DNA from: Streptomyces caelestis
GTDB taxonomy: Bacteria > Actinomycetota > Actinomycetes > Streptomycetales > Streptomycetaceae
DNA: 64,000 nucleotides
NCBI RefSeq assembly: GCF_001279005.1
Contig: NZ_LGCN01000001.1
Span: forward strand, 124,001-188,000
Reading direction: 5' to 3'
Positions 41,278-50,689 of this stretch are shown here, in pieces. Numbering within the stretch: the stretch's first letter is position 1; each line of letters begins with the position of its first letter. The notes under the pieces are model-generated. The model was not told where the DNA came from and did no database searches. It worked only from the letters and a program-made list of their open reading frames with translations. The position numbers and the translations under genes were made by a program.

Positions 41278-42033
41278 TCACTGCGCACCTGGCGCGGCTC
41301 CCTGGACAGCCGAGACCGGTTCCACCGGGCGTAGCGGAAGCGTGCGGATAGTCTCCCACCGGTAGGCCCTGCCCTGGCGGCGGAGCCTCACAAGGTCCAC
41401 TGACGAGACGTCGAGGCCTACCGGGGGAAGCGACCGCAGTTGCGACACCACGTCGATGACTGGCGCCGCCGACCGCTCGGCGTTGTTGTAAGCCACTCCG
41501 AGATGTGGCCGGAAGGCGCTGGTCGGCTTGCCGCCGGGTACGCCAGCTTGAGCGCCGAGCGTACAGAGCGCGGCGTGGAGACCGACGAGCGGCCTCCACG
41601 GGGTGAGGCTGAAGCGGACGGCACCACGCGAGCCGGCAAGAGGATGAGCCAGGATGCGGAACCCGCTGACGGGCAGGTGCTCCGCCAGGGAGATCAGGTG
41701 CTCAAGCTGAGGCTGAGATACCTGTTCCGCGGCGCCGATCCGGAGCATGGTGACGTGCAGACCGTCGGCGGGGACCGGGTCCATGCCGAGGCGCTCGAGC
41801 GCGCCCTGGCAGTGCTCGGCGCGCCGCAACAGGGCAGAGGCGTCGGCGAACGTCAGCATCCAGTAGTAGGCGTGCTGCTGTTCCGACCATCCCGGGCGGT
41901 CCCAATGGTTCTTCATGCGGTCGACAGCTTGGAAGGCCCGCCAGTCGTGCTCGACGATCACGCTGGAGTCGTCGAGGTCGGCGGGGGGAGCGCAGGGGAA
42001 GGCCCTGGTGTCGACGGCCAGCTCGGGCGCCAC
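41278..42033 (-). CDS. 2'-5' RNA ligase-like 2H phosphoesterase
   Basis: A 251-residue protein with two H-x-T/S-type motifs: LHVTMLRIG and FRPHLGVAYNN (second with Gly in place of Thr/Ser). This is the 2H phosphoesterase fold found in RNA cyclic phosphodiesterases. AGGAG precedes the GTG at 42033. The altered second motif leaves activity uncertain. It is convergent with the HAD gene and downstream of a regulator gene. Confidence 0.72.
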   Translation of the reverse strand: MAPELAVDTRAFPCAPPADLDDSSVIVEHDWRAFQAVDRMKNHWDRPGWSEQQHAYYWMLTFADASALLRRAEHCQGALERLGMDPVPADGLHVTMLRIGAAEQVSQPQLEHLISLAEHLPVSGFRILAHPLAGSRGAVRFSLTPWRPLVGLHAALCTLGAQAGVPGGKPTSAFRPHLGVAYNNAERSAAPVIDVVSQLRSLPPVGLDVSSVDLVRLRRQGRAYRWETIRTLPLRPVEPVSAVQGAAPGAQ

Positions 42034-42049
42034 GGATCTCCTAGGTATG

Positions 42050-43408
42050 TCAAGGCGCGATCTGAGCGCGCGAGCCGACCACGATCATTCCGGCCTGCGG
42101 CTGTGCCCGCCACGTCCGCAGCTCCTCGGCATAGTCCCCCACATCAGGTTCGTCATGCCACCGCTCGGCGCATTGGTAGAGCTCGTTCGCGCGTTCCCAA
42201 ACAGATCTGATGGGCGCTGGGCCGCCGGACCTGAGGGCTCGGCGGCCCAACGCCATGGCCTGCTCGACATCGGGAGACGGCTGCTGGAGCAGGGCCGTTG
42301 CCCGATCAAGGCCTACCAGGGCGCGGCTCCAGTTGGAGTCGGAGTGTGCGATCAGCTCGTCGATCTGTTCCGCGTGCGCCAGAACCTCGGCTGTGTCGCC
42401 GAGTGAGAGGCGTGTAGTGATGGCGTTGGCCAAGGTGCGGGCCATGGAGTAAGGCTCGAAGCTGATGCAGGATGTGAGGCCGCCCGGCAGGGCGGATTGC
42501 CGGTCGGAGAGCTCCAGAGCCTGGCCGATCGCCTGCTCGGCACCACCGCGGTCATCGAGTCGGGCGAGCGCGCGAGAGCGCCCGTTGACGAGCAGCCGGA
42601 TCGCCTGCGGGTTGTCCGGTGCCAGAGCGATTCCGGCCAGGGCCGCGTCGTCGGCCTCCGCGTACCGCTTCTGGTAGTAGAGGCCCAGAGACCGGGTCCC
42701 GCTCGCCCACATCTCCATGGGGACGTCGCCGACCTCGCGTGCCAGGGACTCCGCCTCCGAGCAGTACGCGTCCACCAGGTCATAGGTCGCACCAGCGTTG
42801 ACGGCCATGTACCCCAGCAGTCCGGCGGCCTGGGAAGCGAGGCGAAAGAGTTCCGCACGGACCCGCGGGGGCTGCTGGCCGGCCAGGACGCCGTGCAGCA
42901 TTTCGCGCACGACTCGCGCTTCGCCCGCCAGCTGCTGAGGCCCCTGCGCCTCGTAGCGGTCGATGATGCCCGAGATGGATCGTCTCATCATCACCAGGAC
43001 CGGGTTGTCCGCGTTGGAGCTGGTCAGCTTGTGCGTCTGGGCGACGATGGCCAGCGGATCGTCGAAGCCGAGGCTTGCCGCCGGGGCGCTGATGATGGCA
43101 GCGCTGACCCGGCGTGAGGCCAGCGCTCCCGGTTCCACGGGCTCGAAGAGCCGCTCGGCGGACATGTTGAACATGTAGCGGAGTACGAGGTAGGCGTCCC
43201 GTCGGGGCGTGCCCTTGATCGAGCCGCGGCGGCCCATCCACCGGTCGAAACTGCTGCGGGACACGTCGACGCGGGCGAGCCGGGGATCGCTCTCTTTCTC
43301 GGCGGCGCGTGCCGCGGCCTTGGCGAAGTGGATGCAGAACTTCTCGTACGAATCCCACTGGTTTTCCTGGACCAGGAGTGCGAACCGCGTGGTGCTCGTG
43401 CTGGTCAA
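42050..43408 (-). CDS. HTH/TPR-type regulator, paralogue 1
   Basis: A 452-residue protein. The N-terminal 85 residues (FALLVQENQWDSYEKFCIHF; VDVSRSSFDRWMGRR) are shared with two other proteins nearby (43989 and 46900) and look like an HTH-type DNA-binding module. The C-terminal 300 residues are helical and TPR-like (YCSEAESLAREVGDVPMEMW). Start is TTG 43408, overlapping the Nudix stop. Probably a transcription regulator; ligand unknown. Confidence 0.75.
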   Translation of the reverse strand: MTSTSTTRFALLVQENQWDSYEKFCIHFAKAAARAAEKESDPRLARVDVSRSSFDRWMGRRGSIKGTPRRDAYLVLRYMFNMSAERLFEPVEPGALASRRVSAAIISAPAASLGFDDPLAIVAQTHKLTSSNADNPVLVMMRRSISGIIDRYEAQGPQQLAGEARVVREMLHGVLAGQQPPRVRAELFRLASQAAGLLGYMAVNAGATYDLVDAYCSEAESLAREVGDVPMEMWASGTRSLGLYYQKRYAEADDAALAGIALAPDNPQAIRLLVNGRSRALARLDDRGGAEQAIGQALELSDRQSALPGGLTSCISFEPYSMARTLANAITTRLSLGDTAEVLAHAEQIDELIAHSDSNWSRALVGLDRATALLQQPSPDVEQAMALGRRALRSGGPAPIRSVWERANELYQCAERWHDEPDVGDYAEELRTWRAQPQAGMIVVGSRAQIAP

Positions 43409-43992
43409 CGGGTTCCCCCCTCGGGATCGGTGCGGGTGGTCGGCTGCTGCCCCTCATGTGCAGGAGCGGGGTTCCGGTTCCAAGGCGGCTGCCCGTCCTG
43501 GAGGTAGCGCGGGACGCCCGTTCGCAGGGCGACCAGAGCCTGCTCCGCTCGGCGCCGCTGACGGTCCCGGAGCAGCGATAGCGCCTGGTCTTCGGGGAAG
43601 AATGCGCACTCCGAAAGTTCCTCGTCGTGCGGTCGCAGCGTTGCACACATGTCCCAGGGCAGTTGCCCAGCGTCGAAGACGAACGCCATGAGGTCGTCCC
43701 ACGGTCCGTGGGGAGGCACCCAGTCGATGCACAGGAGGGCGAACGGCGTGACGTCGAGGCCGAGTTCCTCGCCGAGTTCCCGCCGCACGGCATCGGAGGG
43801 GGCTTCGTTGGACTCAGCCATCCCTCCGGGAAGGTCCCAGCCCGGCTTGTAGGTGGGCCTGACCAGGAGGAGCCGGCCGTCGGGATCGCGAAGCAACGCG
43901 TCAGCAGTCACCCGTTTGCGGGCCTGCTTGGCATTGCCCTCGGCGAGGTAGGCATCCCACTCGGGCGTTCCGGGAGGAGGTGGTTTCGTCAT
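43405..43992 (-). CDS. Nudix hydrolase
   Basis: A 195-residue protein with a full Nudix box: GGMAESNEAPSDAVRRELGE followed by ELGL. The flanking VRPTYKPGWDLPGG fits the MutT-like pattern. It is sandwiched between two paralogous regulators with stop-start overlaps at both ends, so all three are one transcript. Substrate unknown. Confidence 0.88.
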   Translation of the reverse strand: MTKPPPPGTPEWDAYLAEGNAKQARKRVTADALLRDPDGRLLLVRPTYKPGWDLPGGMAESNEAPSDAVRRELGEELGLDVTPFALLCIDWVPPHGPWDDLMAFVFDAGQLPWDMCATLRPHDEELSECAFFPEDQALSLLRDRQRRRAEQALVALRTGVPRYLQDGQPPWNRNPAPAHEGQQPTTRTDPEGGTR

Positions 43993-45314
43993 GGACGCCT
44001 ACTCGTTCCGGGGCGGGCATCGAAGCTGGCGAGCAGTGCCGACCGGCGGCGGTTGACGTGGGACAACTGCTCCAGCAAGTCACGGACTTGCGGGACACCG
44101 TGAAAGGGAGCTAGGGCCCGCTTGAAGGCGTGCAGGTGTTCGGTGATCCGCGACGATCCGAGCGGCTCACAGGCGGTCAGAAGCTGCACCCCGGTGGCAC
44201 AGGCCGCTTCGAGATCCCCGTTTTGAACGAGAAGTGCGGCCAGCGCGGATTGGCTGAAGGCCCGACTACGTGCGCGGTCCTCTCCACGCAGCGCCACAGC
44301 GCGCTCGGCCTCGGCGGTTGCCGCACTGAGCATCCCTAGGTCCCGCAGGGCGAGCGCTGACTCGCTGGCGAGTGCGGCCTGGTCAAAGGGGGCAACCCAA
44401 TGCGGGGCCGGTGCGGTCGAGGCACCTTCCAGAGCTGCCCCCGCTGCCTCCAGAGCTCGCTGGGCGGCTACGTCGTCCCCAAGCTGGGCCTGAGCACGGC
44501 CCTCCATGGCGTGAAGGCGCGCGGTGAGCACCGGGATGGGCTTGATGTTCGCCATGCGCTCGTGCCCGCGGCGCGCTAGGCTCAGCGCTTGGTCGACGTT
44601 GCCGAGTTGCAGCGCCAAGTGGCTCGTGCTCGCCAGGACGTTTGCTCCTACAGACGGCTCGGGAGTCGCATGCGCGAGACCGAAAGCCATGGTGAAGTGT
44701 TCGGAGGCCTCTGCATTGCGCCCAAGGTCGTGAGCCATCCAGCCCGCCATCTCCGTGAGAACAGCCGCGGCTAGGAACACGTCAGCACTGTGGGGCCGCC
44801 CTTTGGGCTCGAACAGATCAACTGCGATAGAGGTCTGGAGATACTGCTGGAGAGACGAGTAGACATGCCCGGCGCCGAGTTGACGGTCCACGTGCCTGAA
44901 CGACTCCACGGCCCCCAAGTACGGAAACGGGCCAGTGCTCTCGGCCGGTGTGGCTCCCGGCAGCGCGAGTAAGGGCGCTAGGGCAGCGGCCGGCATACCC
45001 TGACCGGCGGGCTCGGACGCCGCGTCATCGGATGTACCCCGGGTCTCGCCTATTGGCGATCCAAACAGTGCCACGGCCGGCTCGCCGAGCAGATGTTCCA
45101 GCACACGGCAGGTAGGAGGCCAGGGCATCCTCTTGAGGTCCCCGGCCATCCACCGGTCGAAACTGCGGGACGAGACCGTTACCGCCGCCAGCCGCGGGTC
45201 GCCGTCAATACGGGCAACGTCACGGGCGGCACGCTGGAAGTGGATGCAGAACGTGGCGAACACCGTCCAGTGGTTCTCCTCGACCAACTGCCGGAACCGC
45301 GTCGCGCGCCGCAT
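43989..45314 (-). CDS. HTH/TPR-type regulator, paralogue 2
   Basis: A 441-residue protein starting MRRATRFRQLVEENHWTVFA, with GGAGAAGG upstream. It shares the N-terminal domain of the other two paralogues (FCIHFQRAARDVARIDGDPR, VSSRSFDRWMAGDLKRMPWP). The C-terminal part consists of TPR-like helix pairs (ASEHFTMAFGLAHATPEPSV; NVDQALSLARRGHERMANIK). A transcription regulator is the likely role. Confidence 0.75.
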   Translation of the reverse strand: MRRATRFRQLVEENHWTVFATFCIHFQRAARDVARIDGDPRLAAVTVSSRSFDRWMAGDLKRMPWPPTCRVLEHLLGEPAVALFGSPIGETRGTSDDAASEPAGQGMPAAALAPLLALPGATPAESTGPFPYLGAVESFRHVDRQLGAGHVYSSLQQYLQTSIAVDLFEPKGRPHSADVFLAAAVLTEMAGWMAHDLGRNAEASEHFTMAFGLAHATPEPSVGANVLASTSHLALQLGNVDQALSLARRGHERMANIKPIPVLTARLHAMEGRAQAQLGDDVAAQRALEAAGAALEGASTAPAPHWVAPFDQAALASESALALRDLGMLSAATAEAERAVALRGEDRARSRAFSQSALAALLVQNGDLEAACATGVQLLTACEPLGSSRITEHLHAFKRALAPFHGVPQVRDLLEQLSHVNRRRSALLASFDARPGTSRRP

Positions 45315-45329
45315 CGCCTTCTCCTCGGA

Positions 45330-45797
45330 TCAGTTCGTCTCGCTGAAGGTGAGCAGAGGAACGTCATACAGATGCGGGTTCCGCGGCCGGGTCACCGCAG
45401 GGGCGGTCCACTCTTCGATGACGAGCTCGCTGATGAACTGCACGGTGCCACCCAGCAGATGACTGGTTCGCCCATCGGCTGAGGCTCCCTTGAGGCCGGC
45501 GGAAACATGAATGTGAGGTGCGACCCGGCTGTTCACGGTGTCCCACGCGAGCGTGCCAGCTCCGAGAACCTCCAGGGTCTCGACCTTGATCTCGTCCCAC
45601 AGCGGACGCTCCGGATGTTCGAGCGGGTCGCACGAGCCCACCAGCCGGACACTGCTGAAGCCGCCGATGAACGTCGGGATGTGGCCAGCCCGGATCCCGG
45701 TGTCACGGCAGAACGCGTCCAGCGCAGGGAAGAAGTCTTCGCCGTGATCGAAAGCGACGGCGAACCGTCGGCCAGTGGTGACTTCGGTGGCACGCAT
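45330..45797 (-). CDS. PPC/DUF296 domain protein
   Basis: A 155-residue protein of the PPC (DUF296) family: RFAVAFDHGEDFFPALDAFC, TFIGGFSSVRLVGS, PHIHVSAGLKG and LLGGTVQFISELVIEEW. In bacteria the domain occurs alone and its role is unclear; in plants it accompanies AT-hooks. AGGAG precedes the ATG at 45797. It is in line with the regulator pair and the asparaginase gene. Confidence 0.85.
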   Translation of the reverse strand: MRATEVTTGRRFAVAFDHGEDFFPALDAFCRDTGIRAGHIPTFIGGFSSVRLVGSCDPLEHPERPLWDEIKVETLEVLGAGTLAWDTVNSRVAPHIHVSAGLKGASADGRTSHLLGGTVQFISELVIEEWTAPAVTRPRNPHLYDVPLLTFSETN

Positions 45798-45837
45798 GTG
45801 GCTCCTGGATCTCCGAATCGGATCTTGTGGTGGGGAA

Positions 45838-46845
45838 TCAGCGTCGACGGGCTTCGAAGGCGTCTCTGATCTCCGGCAGCTCCGCTCCGGAGCGTAGGAG
45901 AGCCAGAAGGAGGAGCCGGGCCTTGCGCGGCTCCAGGTCGCCGCCGTTGATGAGGCCTCGCTTGAGCAGGTCGGTCTCGGAGCCGGGGCCGAAATGGTAG
46001 GTGCTGGACAGGATGCTTCCCGCACCGGTGCGGGAAGCAAGGACGACCGGTGCACGGGCTGCCAGGTCGCCCAGCGGTTCAGCCCACGTCTTGGGGGTGT
46101 GCCCGGCCCCGAAGGCTGCGATGACCAGCCCGTCCGCCAGGCCGGCGGCGGCGTTCAGAAGAGCTGCGGAAGCGCCCAGGTTCGCCTCGATCACCTCCAC
46201 AGACGCCGGACGAACCCATGGCAGTCCCACAGGCGTCTGCCGCGGCACGGCGAAGGGGAAGCGGGGCTGGTCTTCCACCACGTACCCGACGGGACCGGCT
46301 CCGGGTGAGGCGAAGGCCGAGGTGCTGGTGCTGTGAACCTTCTGCACATGGCGGGCGGCGTGCAGTTCGTCGGCGAAGGCGACGAGTACGCCGAGGCCGC
46401 GCGCGGAAGGGCTCGCCGCGGTACGCACAGCGGCCAGGAGATTGGCGGGACCGTCGGCGCCGGGCATCTCCGCCGTGCGCATGGCGCCTGTGATCACGAC
46501 TGGGGCTTCCCCGGTGTACAGGAGGTCGAGGAGGAAGGCGGTCTCCTCCAACGTGTCGGTGCCCTGGGTGATGACGAAGCCGGCCGTGCCGGATTGCGCC
46601 CGCTGGTTCAGGAGATCTGCGACAGCGACGATGTCGTCAATCTCCAGCCAAGCGCCGGGGGTCTGCCGAAAGTCCTGCAACTCCAGCGTCGCTGCCTCGG
46701 CCAGGTCCGGAACAGAGGCCACGAGATCGGCCGCCCTCAGACGGGGGGCCGCCCCGCCTCCACCGCTCGGTGCCGACATGGCGATCGTGCCGCCGAGTGA
46801 AAGCACCAGGACGGTGGGGCGCAGGGCCCGGGGGGTGGAGATCAC
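45838..46845 (-). CDS. L-asparaginase/glutaminase family protein
   Basis: A 335-residue type I/II asparaginase fold: VLVLSLGGTIAMSAPSGG carries the first catalytic Thr, and FVITQGTDTLEETAFLLDLL the second (TQGTDTLEET). Further family features are PVVITGAMR and DGPANLLAAV. It hydrolyses Asn or Gln amides, or another amide. Length and motifs are normal. Confidence 0.92.
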   Translation of the reverse strand: MISTPRALRPTVLVLSLGGTIAMSAPSGGGGAAPRLRAADLVASVPDLAEAATLELQDFRQTPGAWLEIDDIVAVADLLNQRAQSGTAGFVITQGTDTLEETAFLLDLLYTGEAPVVITGAMRTAEMPGADGPANLLAAVRTAASPSARGLGVLVAFADELHAARHVQKVHSTSTSAFASPGAGPVGYVVEDQPRFPFAVPRQTPVGLPWVRPASVEVIEANLGASAALLNAAAGLADGLVIAAFGAGHTPKTWAEPLGDLAARAPVVLASRTGAGSILSSTYHFGPGSETDLLKRGLINGGDLEPRKARLLLLALLRSGAELPEIRDAFEARRR

Positions 46846-46899
46846 GGCGGCTGCCTTTCGGGGAAGTGGATCACGCAGTATGGGTCAGCGTCGGGGCCC

Positions 46900-48402
46900 T
46901 CAACGGTCCGGGGCAAGGGCCCCGAGGAACTGGAAGACATCGTCGAGTGCGCTCACACTGAGGTGCCGACTGCGTGGACGCACGATGCTCGCTGTTCCGC
47001 ACTCACTCAACTCCCGGCATCGGCGAACCAGCCACGGCCACGGGATGTCCAGAAAACCAGCCAGTGTCCGCAACCGGGCTTCCGGGTCAGGGCCTGTCGC
47101 CACGCTGTGCGCGTGCGCCTCGTTGAAGGCCTCGTGATACGCCCGCAGTGCGGGGCGCTGAGTGACGGTATCCGCGGCCCAGATCGCCTCGGTGCGAACC
47201 CAGTTGGCGACGGCTGCACGCTGACTCGGTACCAGCGCGAATCCGTCGACCTCGGAGTACTCCGGATCAGCGAGAACGTCGACCTTGATTCCGTACAGCT
47301 CCATCAGGGCGATAGCCAGAATCAGCAGGATGCGTTCGTACCGGCTGCTGCGGGTCACCTCGCCCTCCGGAATGCAGAAGACCCGGACCATGGGCGTCGC
47401 CGCGTCGGTGTACTCGGCTGCCAGTGCCTTGAGATATTCGGCTTTGTGACGGAACCACAGCCACGGGGCGGCCTGCTCGCCGGTCTGTTCCCGCGTCCAG
47501 AAGACAGGGGGTGCCGTCACCCCATCGAGTCGCCGCATTATGTGCCGCGCGCAGAACACAGATCCGAGCCACTGTGCTCCGGCCGTCGTGAGATCGGGCA
47601 GCGTCACCCGGCTCGGCGCGGAACGCGGCAGCGAGAGGTAGGTGTCCAGCGCCTCCTGTTCCTCGGCGAGGGCGAGGTCGTCCGCCAGGAGCCCGTCATC
47701 GAGCTGAACCAGGGACCACAGCAGTCCGTACGTCAGATCGTCCAGCAGGTGCGCGGCCGGCAGGGCAAGCACCTCGGCGTCGGAAGACACCGTCAGCGCG
47801 CGGCGGGCGTTCGCCGCGTCGATCACGTAGAGCTGGGTGTCGTCGCCCTGCTCAGCGACGCCTACGAGCATCCCGCGGCGGGCCGGTCGTAAGAACTGAT
47901 GCAGCGCTGGGTCGGAGGCTTCGATATAGACGGAGCTGTCCCGGACCGTGGCAGCCCGAATGCCGATCGCAGCGGTTGTGCCGTCGAGCACCTGCCGACC
48001 AGCAAGTTGCCACGAGTCGGCGACTTCATCGGAACTGGACAGGAACACCCTGCTGGTGGGCCAGCGCTCGGTGATCGTGGCGGCCGCACGTATGTCTCCC
48101 CGGCTGTGCGGCAAGGAACGCACCTGCATGACGGACGGCGCGGGACTGAACAAGTCGGAACAGGGGACTCCGAACAGGCGCTCCAGAATTAACGCCGCAT
48201 CTGGCCAGGGCTGTCCGAACCAGCAGCCCTTCGCCCACCGGTCAAAGGTGGAACGTGAGACCGAGACGGTCGCCAGGCGCGGCGAGTCGGTCTCGTTGGC
48301 CAGCTCCCGTGCGGTCCGCTCGAAGTGGGTGCAGAAGACCACCCATCGGTCCCATCGGCGTTCTTCAAGGAGAACGCGGAACAACGTGGGGCGGGCGGAC
48401 AT
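46900..48402 (-). CDS. HTH-type regulator, paralogue 3
   Basis: A 500-residue protein with the same N-terminal module as the two TPR proteins (LFRVLLEERRWDRWVVFCTH; VSVSRSTFDRWAKGCWFGQP). The C-terminal 400 residues are different: no TPRs, but a globular sequence containing SVYIEASDPALHQFLRPARR. This suggests a shared DNA-binding head with a different sensing part. It is divergent from the XRE gene at 48608. Confidence 0.72.
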   Translation of the reverse strand: MSARPTLFRVLLEERRWDRWVVFCTHFERTARELANETDSPRLATVSVSRSTFDRWAKGCWFGQPWPDAALILERLFGVPCSDLFSPAPSVMQVRSLPHSRGDIRAAATITERWPTSRVFLSSSDEVADSWQLAGRQVLDGTTAAIGIRAATVRDSSVYIEASDPALHQFLRPARRGMLVGVAEQGDDTQLYVIDAANARRALTVSSDAEVLALPAAHLLDDLTYGLLWSLVQLDDGLLADDLALAEEQEALDTYLSLPRSAPSRVTLPDLTTAGAQWLGSVFCARHIMRRLDGVTAPPVFWTREQTGEQAAPWLWFRHKAEYLKALAAEYTDAATPMVRVFCIPEGEVTRSSRYERILLILAIALMELYGIKVDVLADPEYSEVDGFALVPSQRAAVANWVRTEAIWAADTVTQRPALRAYHEAFNEAHAHSVATGPDPEARLRTLAGFLDIPWPWLVRRCRELSECGTASIVRPRSRHLSVSALDDVFQFLGALAPDR

Positions 48403-48468
48403 CGCGGACCTTCCTGGGGCGAAGGCGGGGGAGCGTGCATCCGGGCTACGTGAGCTGGGTCACCACGC

Positions 48469-48524
48469 AACTATGCTCGCTACTCTGTGGCGTTGGCAAG
48501 CCTCACTCTGCAACCTGCATAGTT
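48469..48524. promoter_or_regulatory. dyad in divergent promoter region
   Basis: AACTATGC at 48469-48476 and its exact inverse GCATAGTT at 48517-48524 lie 40 bases apart in the 205-base spacer between regulator paralogue 3 and the XRE gene. A binding site for one of the two divergently encoded regulators is possible; two widely spaced half-sites could also arise by chance. Confidence 0.35.
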
Positions 48525-48607
48525 CGGGCTGCAGTCTGTTCGCCTCGTGGGTGCCGTGGCACACTTCAGCGAACGACAGCTGTCGGCCGAAGGGGAGAGG
48601 AACCGGC

Positions 48608-49477
48608 GTGAGCGAACCGAAGTCCGCCCCGACCGTGCTGGCCATCGTCTTGGGCCGGCGCCTGGCCGCCCTGCGCGAGGCGGCCGGCTTCACCGCTGCT
48701 CAGGCCGCCAAGCCCCTGCGGATCGCGCCGACGACGGTCACCAGGATGGAGAAGGCCGAGACCTCCCTGAAGTACGCCACCGTCAAGACGCTTCTCGAGA
48801 TCTACGGCGTCCCCCAGGCCGAGATCCAGGAATTTCTCGCCCTCCTTGACCAAGCGAGTACGCCCGGCTGGTGGCAGAGTTTCCGGGAGGTACTCCCGGG
48901 CTGGTTCGGGGTGCACGTATCGCTGGAGGGGGCTGCGACCAGCCTCCGCGGCTACGAGCCTGGAGTCATCCCTGGTCTGCTGCAGACACCCGGATACGCC
49001 CGCGCCGTCATGGAGCGAGGACTCCCTCGCATGGCGCCTGACGTTCTTGCACGAAGCGTCGACCTGCGCATCAAGCGCCAGGAGATCCTCACGCGCGAGA
49101 AGCCGGCCCCACCCCAGCTGTGGGTTGTAACGGACGAGACGAGCCTACGGCGCCCCGTCGGCGATGCGGCCGTCATGCGCGAGCAGATCGAGCACCTCTT
49201 GGATGTGACCGACCTCCCGAACGTCACACTGCAGGTGTGCCCCTTTGCAGCAGGGCTCCACCCAGGCGCCTTCGGGCCTTTCACCATCTTCCGATTCGAA
49301 ATCCCCGAACTTCCCGACATCGTCTGCACCGACAGCCTGAGCCGCGCCGGATACAGCGAGGACAAGGAAGAAGTCGCCCTGTTCCGTGAAGCGCTGGGCG
49401 AGATGAGTGTGTACGCATTCTCAAAGCAAGAAACCAAGAAATGCCTTGGTGATATTCGCAAGGAGCTGTACCTATGA
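48608..49477 (+). CDS. XRE-family regulator with DUF5753
   Basis: A 289-residue protein: N-terminal XRE helix-turn-helix (LAALREAAGFTAAQAAKPLR, TTVTRMEKAETSLKYAT) followed by the DUF5753 domain (GYEPGVIPGLLQTPGYARAV; TLQVCPFAAGLHPG). GGGAGAGG precedes the GTG at 48608. This is the WhiJ-like regulator class that is paired with a DUF397 protein, as here, and often linked to development or antibiotic control in Streptomyces. Confidence 0.92.
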   Translation: MSEPKSAPTVLAIVLGRRLAALREAAGFTAAQAAKPLRIAPTTVTRMEKAETSLKYATVKTLLEIYGVPQAEIQEFLALLDQASTPGWWQSFREVLPGWFGVHVSLEGAATSLRGYEPGVIPGLLQTPGYARAVMERGLPRMAPDVLARSVDLRIKRQEILTREKPAPPQLWVVTDETSLRRPVGDAAVMREQIEHLLDVTDLPNVTLQVCPFAAGLHPGAFGPFTIFRFEIPELPDIVCTDSLSRAGYSEDKEEVALFREALGEMSVYAFSKQETKKCLGDIRKELYL

Positions 49478-49704
49478 GTCACGTCCTCCGCGCCGCCACA
49501 GAGCTTGGAGCGGCAGAGTGGGTGAAGCCTTGGAGTGGTAGCAACGCCGGAAACTGCGTGGAGGCGAAGCCCCTCGACGATGGCCGTGTGGCGCTGCGCC
49601 AGTCGACCGACCCTGACGGCCCCGCGCTGATCTACACGCGGGGAGAAATCGCGGCCTTCATTATCGGGGCAAAGGCCGGGGATGCGGATTTTCTTCTCTC
49701 TTGA
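49474..49704 (+). CDS. DUF397 protein
   Basis: A 76-residue DUF397 protein: WVKPWSGSNAGNCVEAKPL, VALRQSTDPDGPALIYTRGE, AFIIGAKAGDADF. The ATG overlaps the stop of the XRE regulator. DUF397 proteins act as partners (often antagonists) of the adjacent XRE-DUF5753 regulator; some authors compare the pairs to toxin-antitoxin systems. Confidence 0.93.
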   Translation: MSHVLRAATELGAAEWVKPWSGSNAGNCVEAKPLDDGRVALRQSTDPDGPALIYTRGEIAAFIIGAKAGDADFLLS

Positions 49705-49763
49705 GCCCCGCGTAGCTCGCAATGCCGCGTCAAAAATCCGAACGAAGGGCAAATAGAATAGCG

Positions 49764-50549
49764 ATGACATTAAAGCCCATCGATACCAGCTGGCCCCACC
49801 CGGCCCGCATGTACGACTACTACCTCGGCGGCAAGGACAGTTACCCGGTCGACGAGGAGGCTGCCGAGAGGGTCATATCGCTCCTGCCGGCCATCAGGAT
49901 CGCCGCCCGCACCAATAGGAGCTTCATGAATCGGGCTGCCCGGCTCCTCGCTGACCGTGGGGTGTATCAGTTCCTCGACATTGGAACCGGCATCCCGACC
50001 GAACCCAACCTTCACCAGGTCGTCCAAGCGGTCAACCCGCAATCACGCGTGGTATACGTCGATAACGACCCCGTCGTTCTCCGCCATGCGGAGGCACTCC
50101 TGCGGAGCACGCCCGAGGGAGCAACGAAGTACATCGAGGCGGACGTCCGCGAGCCCGAGATGATCATCGAAGGCGCCCAGGAGACCCTCAACTTCGACGA
50201 GCCTGTCGCCCTCTCGCTCGTGGCCCTCTTGCACTTCGTCTCCGACGAGTACGAGCCCTACGACCTCGTCAACGATCTTTTGGCCCCGCTCCCCTCGGGT
50301 AGTTTCCTCATGCTCTCGCACGTCACGGGCGACTTCGACCCCGCAGGGTGGGCCAAGGCCGTCGACATTTACCGGAAGAGCGGCGTCCCTGCGCAGGTGC
50401 GCTCGCGTGACGAATTCAGCAAGTTCTTCACGGGACTCGACTTGATCGACCCGGGTGTCCAGCTCGTCACCGACTGGCACCCGGATTCTGACCAGGAGTT
50501 CATCGACGAACAGGTGCCCCTCTATGTCGGTGTCGCGCAAAAGCCGTAG
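49764..50549 (+). CDS. DUF574-type SAM-dependent methyltransferase
   Basis: A 261-residue protein with the DUF574 hallmark PHPARMYDYYLGGKDSYPVD and the SAM-binding FLDIGTGIPTEPNLHQV, VVYVDNDPVV. Start MTLKPIDTSWPHP at 49764 is preferred by family layout; an ATG at 49722 is possible. Such methyltransferases often accompany XRE-DUF397 pairs in Streptomyces. Substrate unknown. Confidence 0.88.
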   Translation: MTLKPIDTSWPHPARMYDYYLGGKDSYPVDEEAAERVISLLPAIRIAARTNRSFMNRAARLLADRGVYQFLDIGTGIPTEPNLHQVVQAVNPQSRVVYVDNDPVVLRHAEALLRSTPEGATKYIEADVREPEMIIEGAQETLNFDEPVALSLVALLHFVSDEYEPYDLVNDLLAPLPSGSFLMLSHVTGDFDPAGWAKAVDIYRKSGVPAQVRSRDEFSKFFTGLDLIDPGVQLVTDWHPDSDQEFIDEQVPLYVGVAQKP

Positions 50550-50689
50550 GAAGAAGATGTCATGCTTAGGCCGTTCTGTGCCTCTCAGGCGCAGTACGTC
50601 GCCGATCAGCTGATTTATCAGGCCACGCGATGACGGTCGGTTGCGCGGCTCTCATTGTGCTCGTGTTCCTCGAGTTCGCTGTATTCGTC

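Noticed and set aside
49474..49704. XRE-DUF5753/DUF397 pair as a new toxin-antitoxin system
   Set aside because: This is a well-known and very common Streptomyces regulator pair; nothing in its sequence is unusual.
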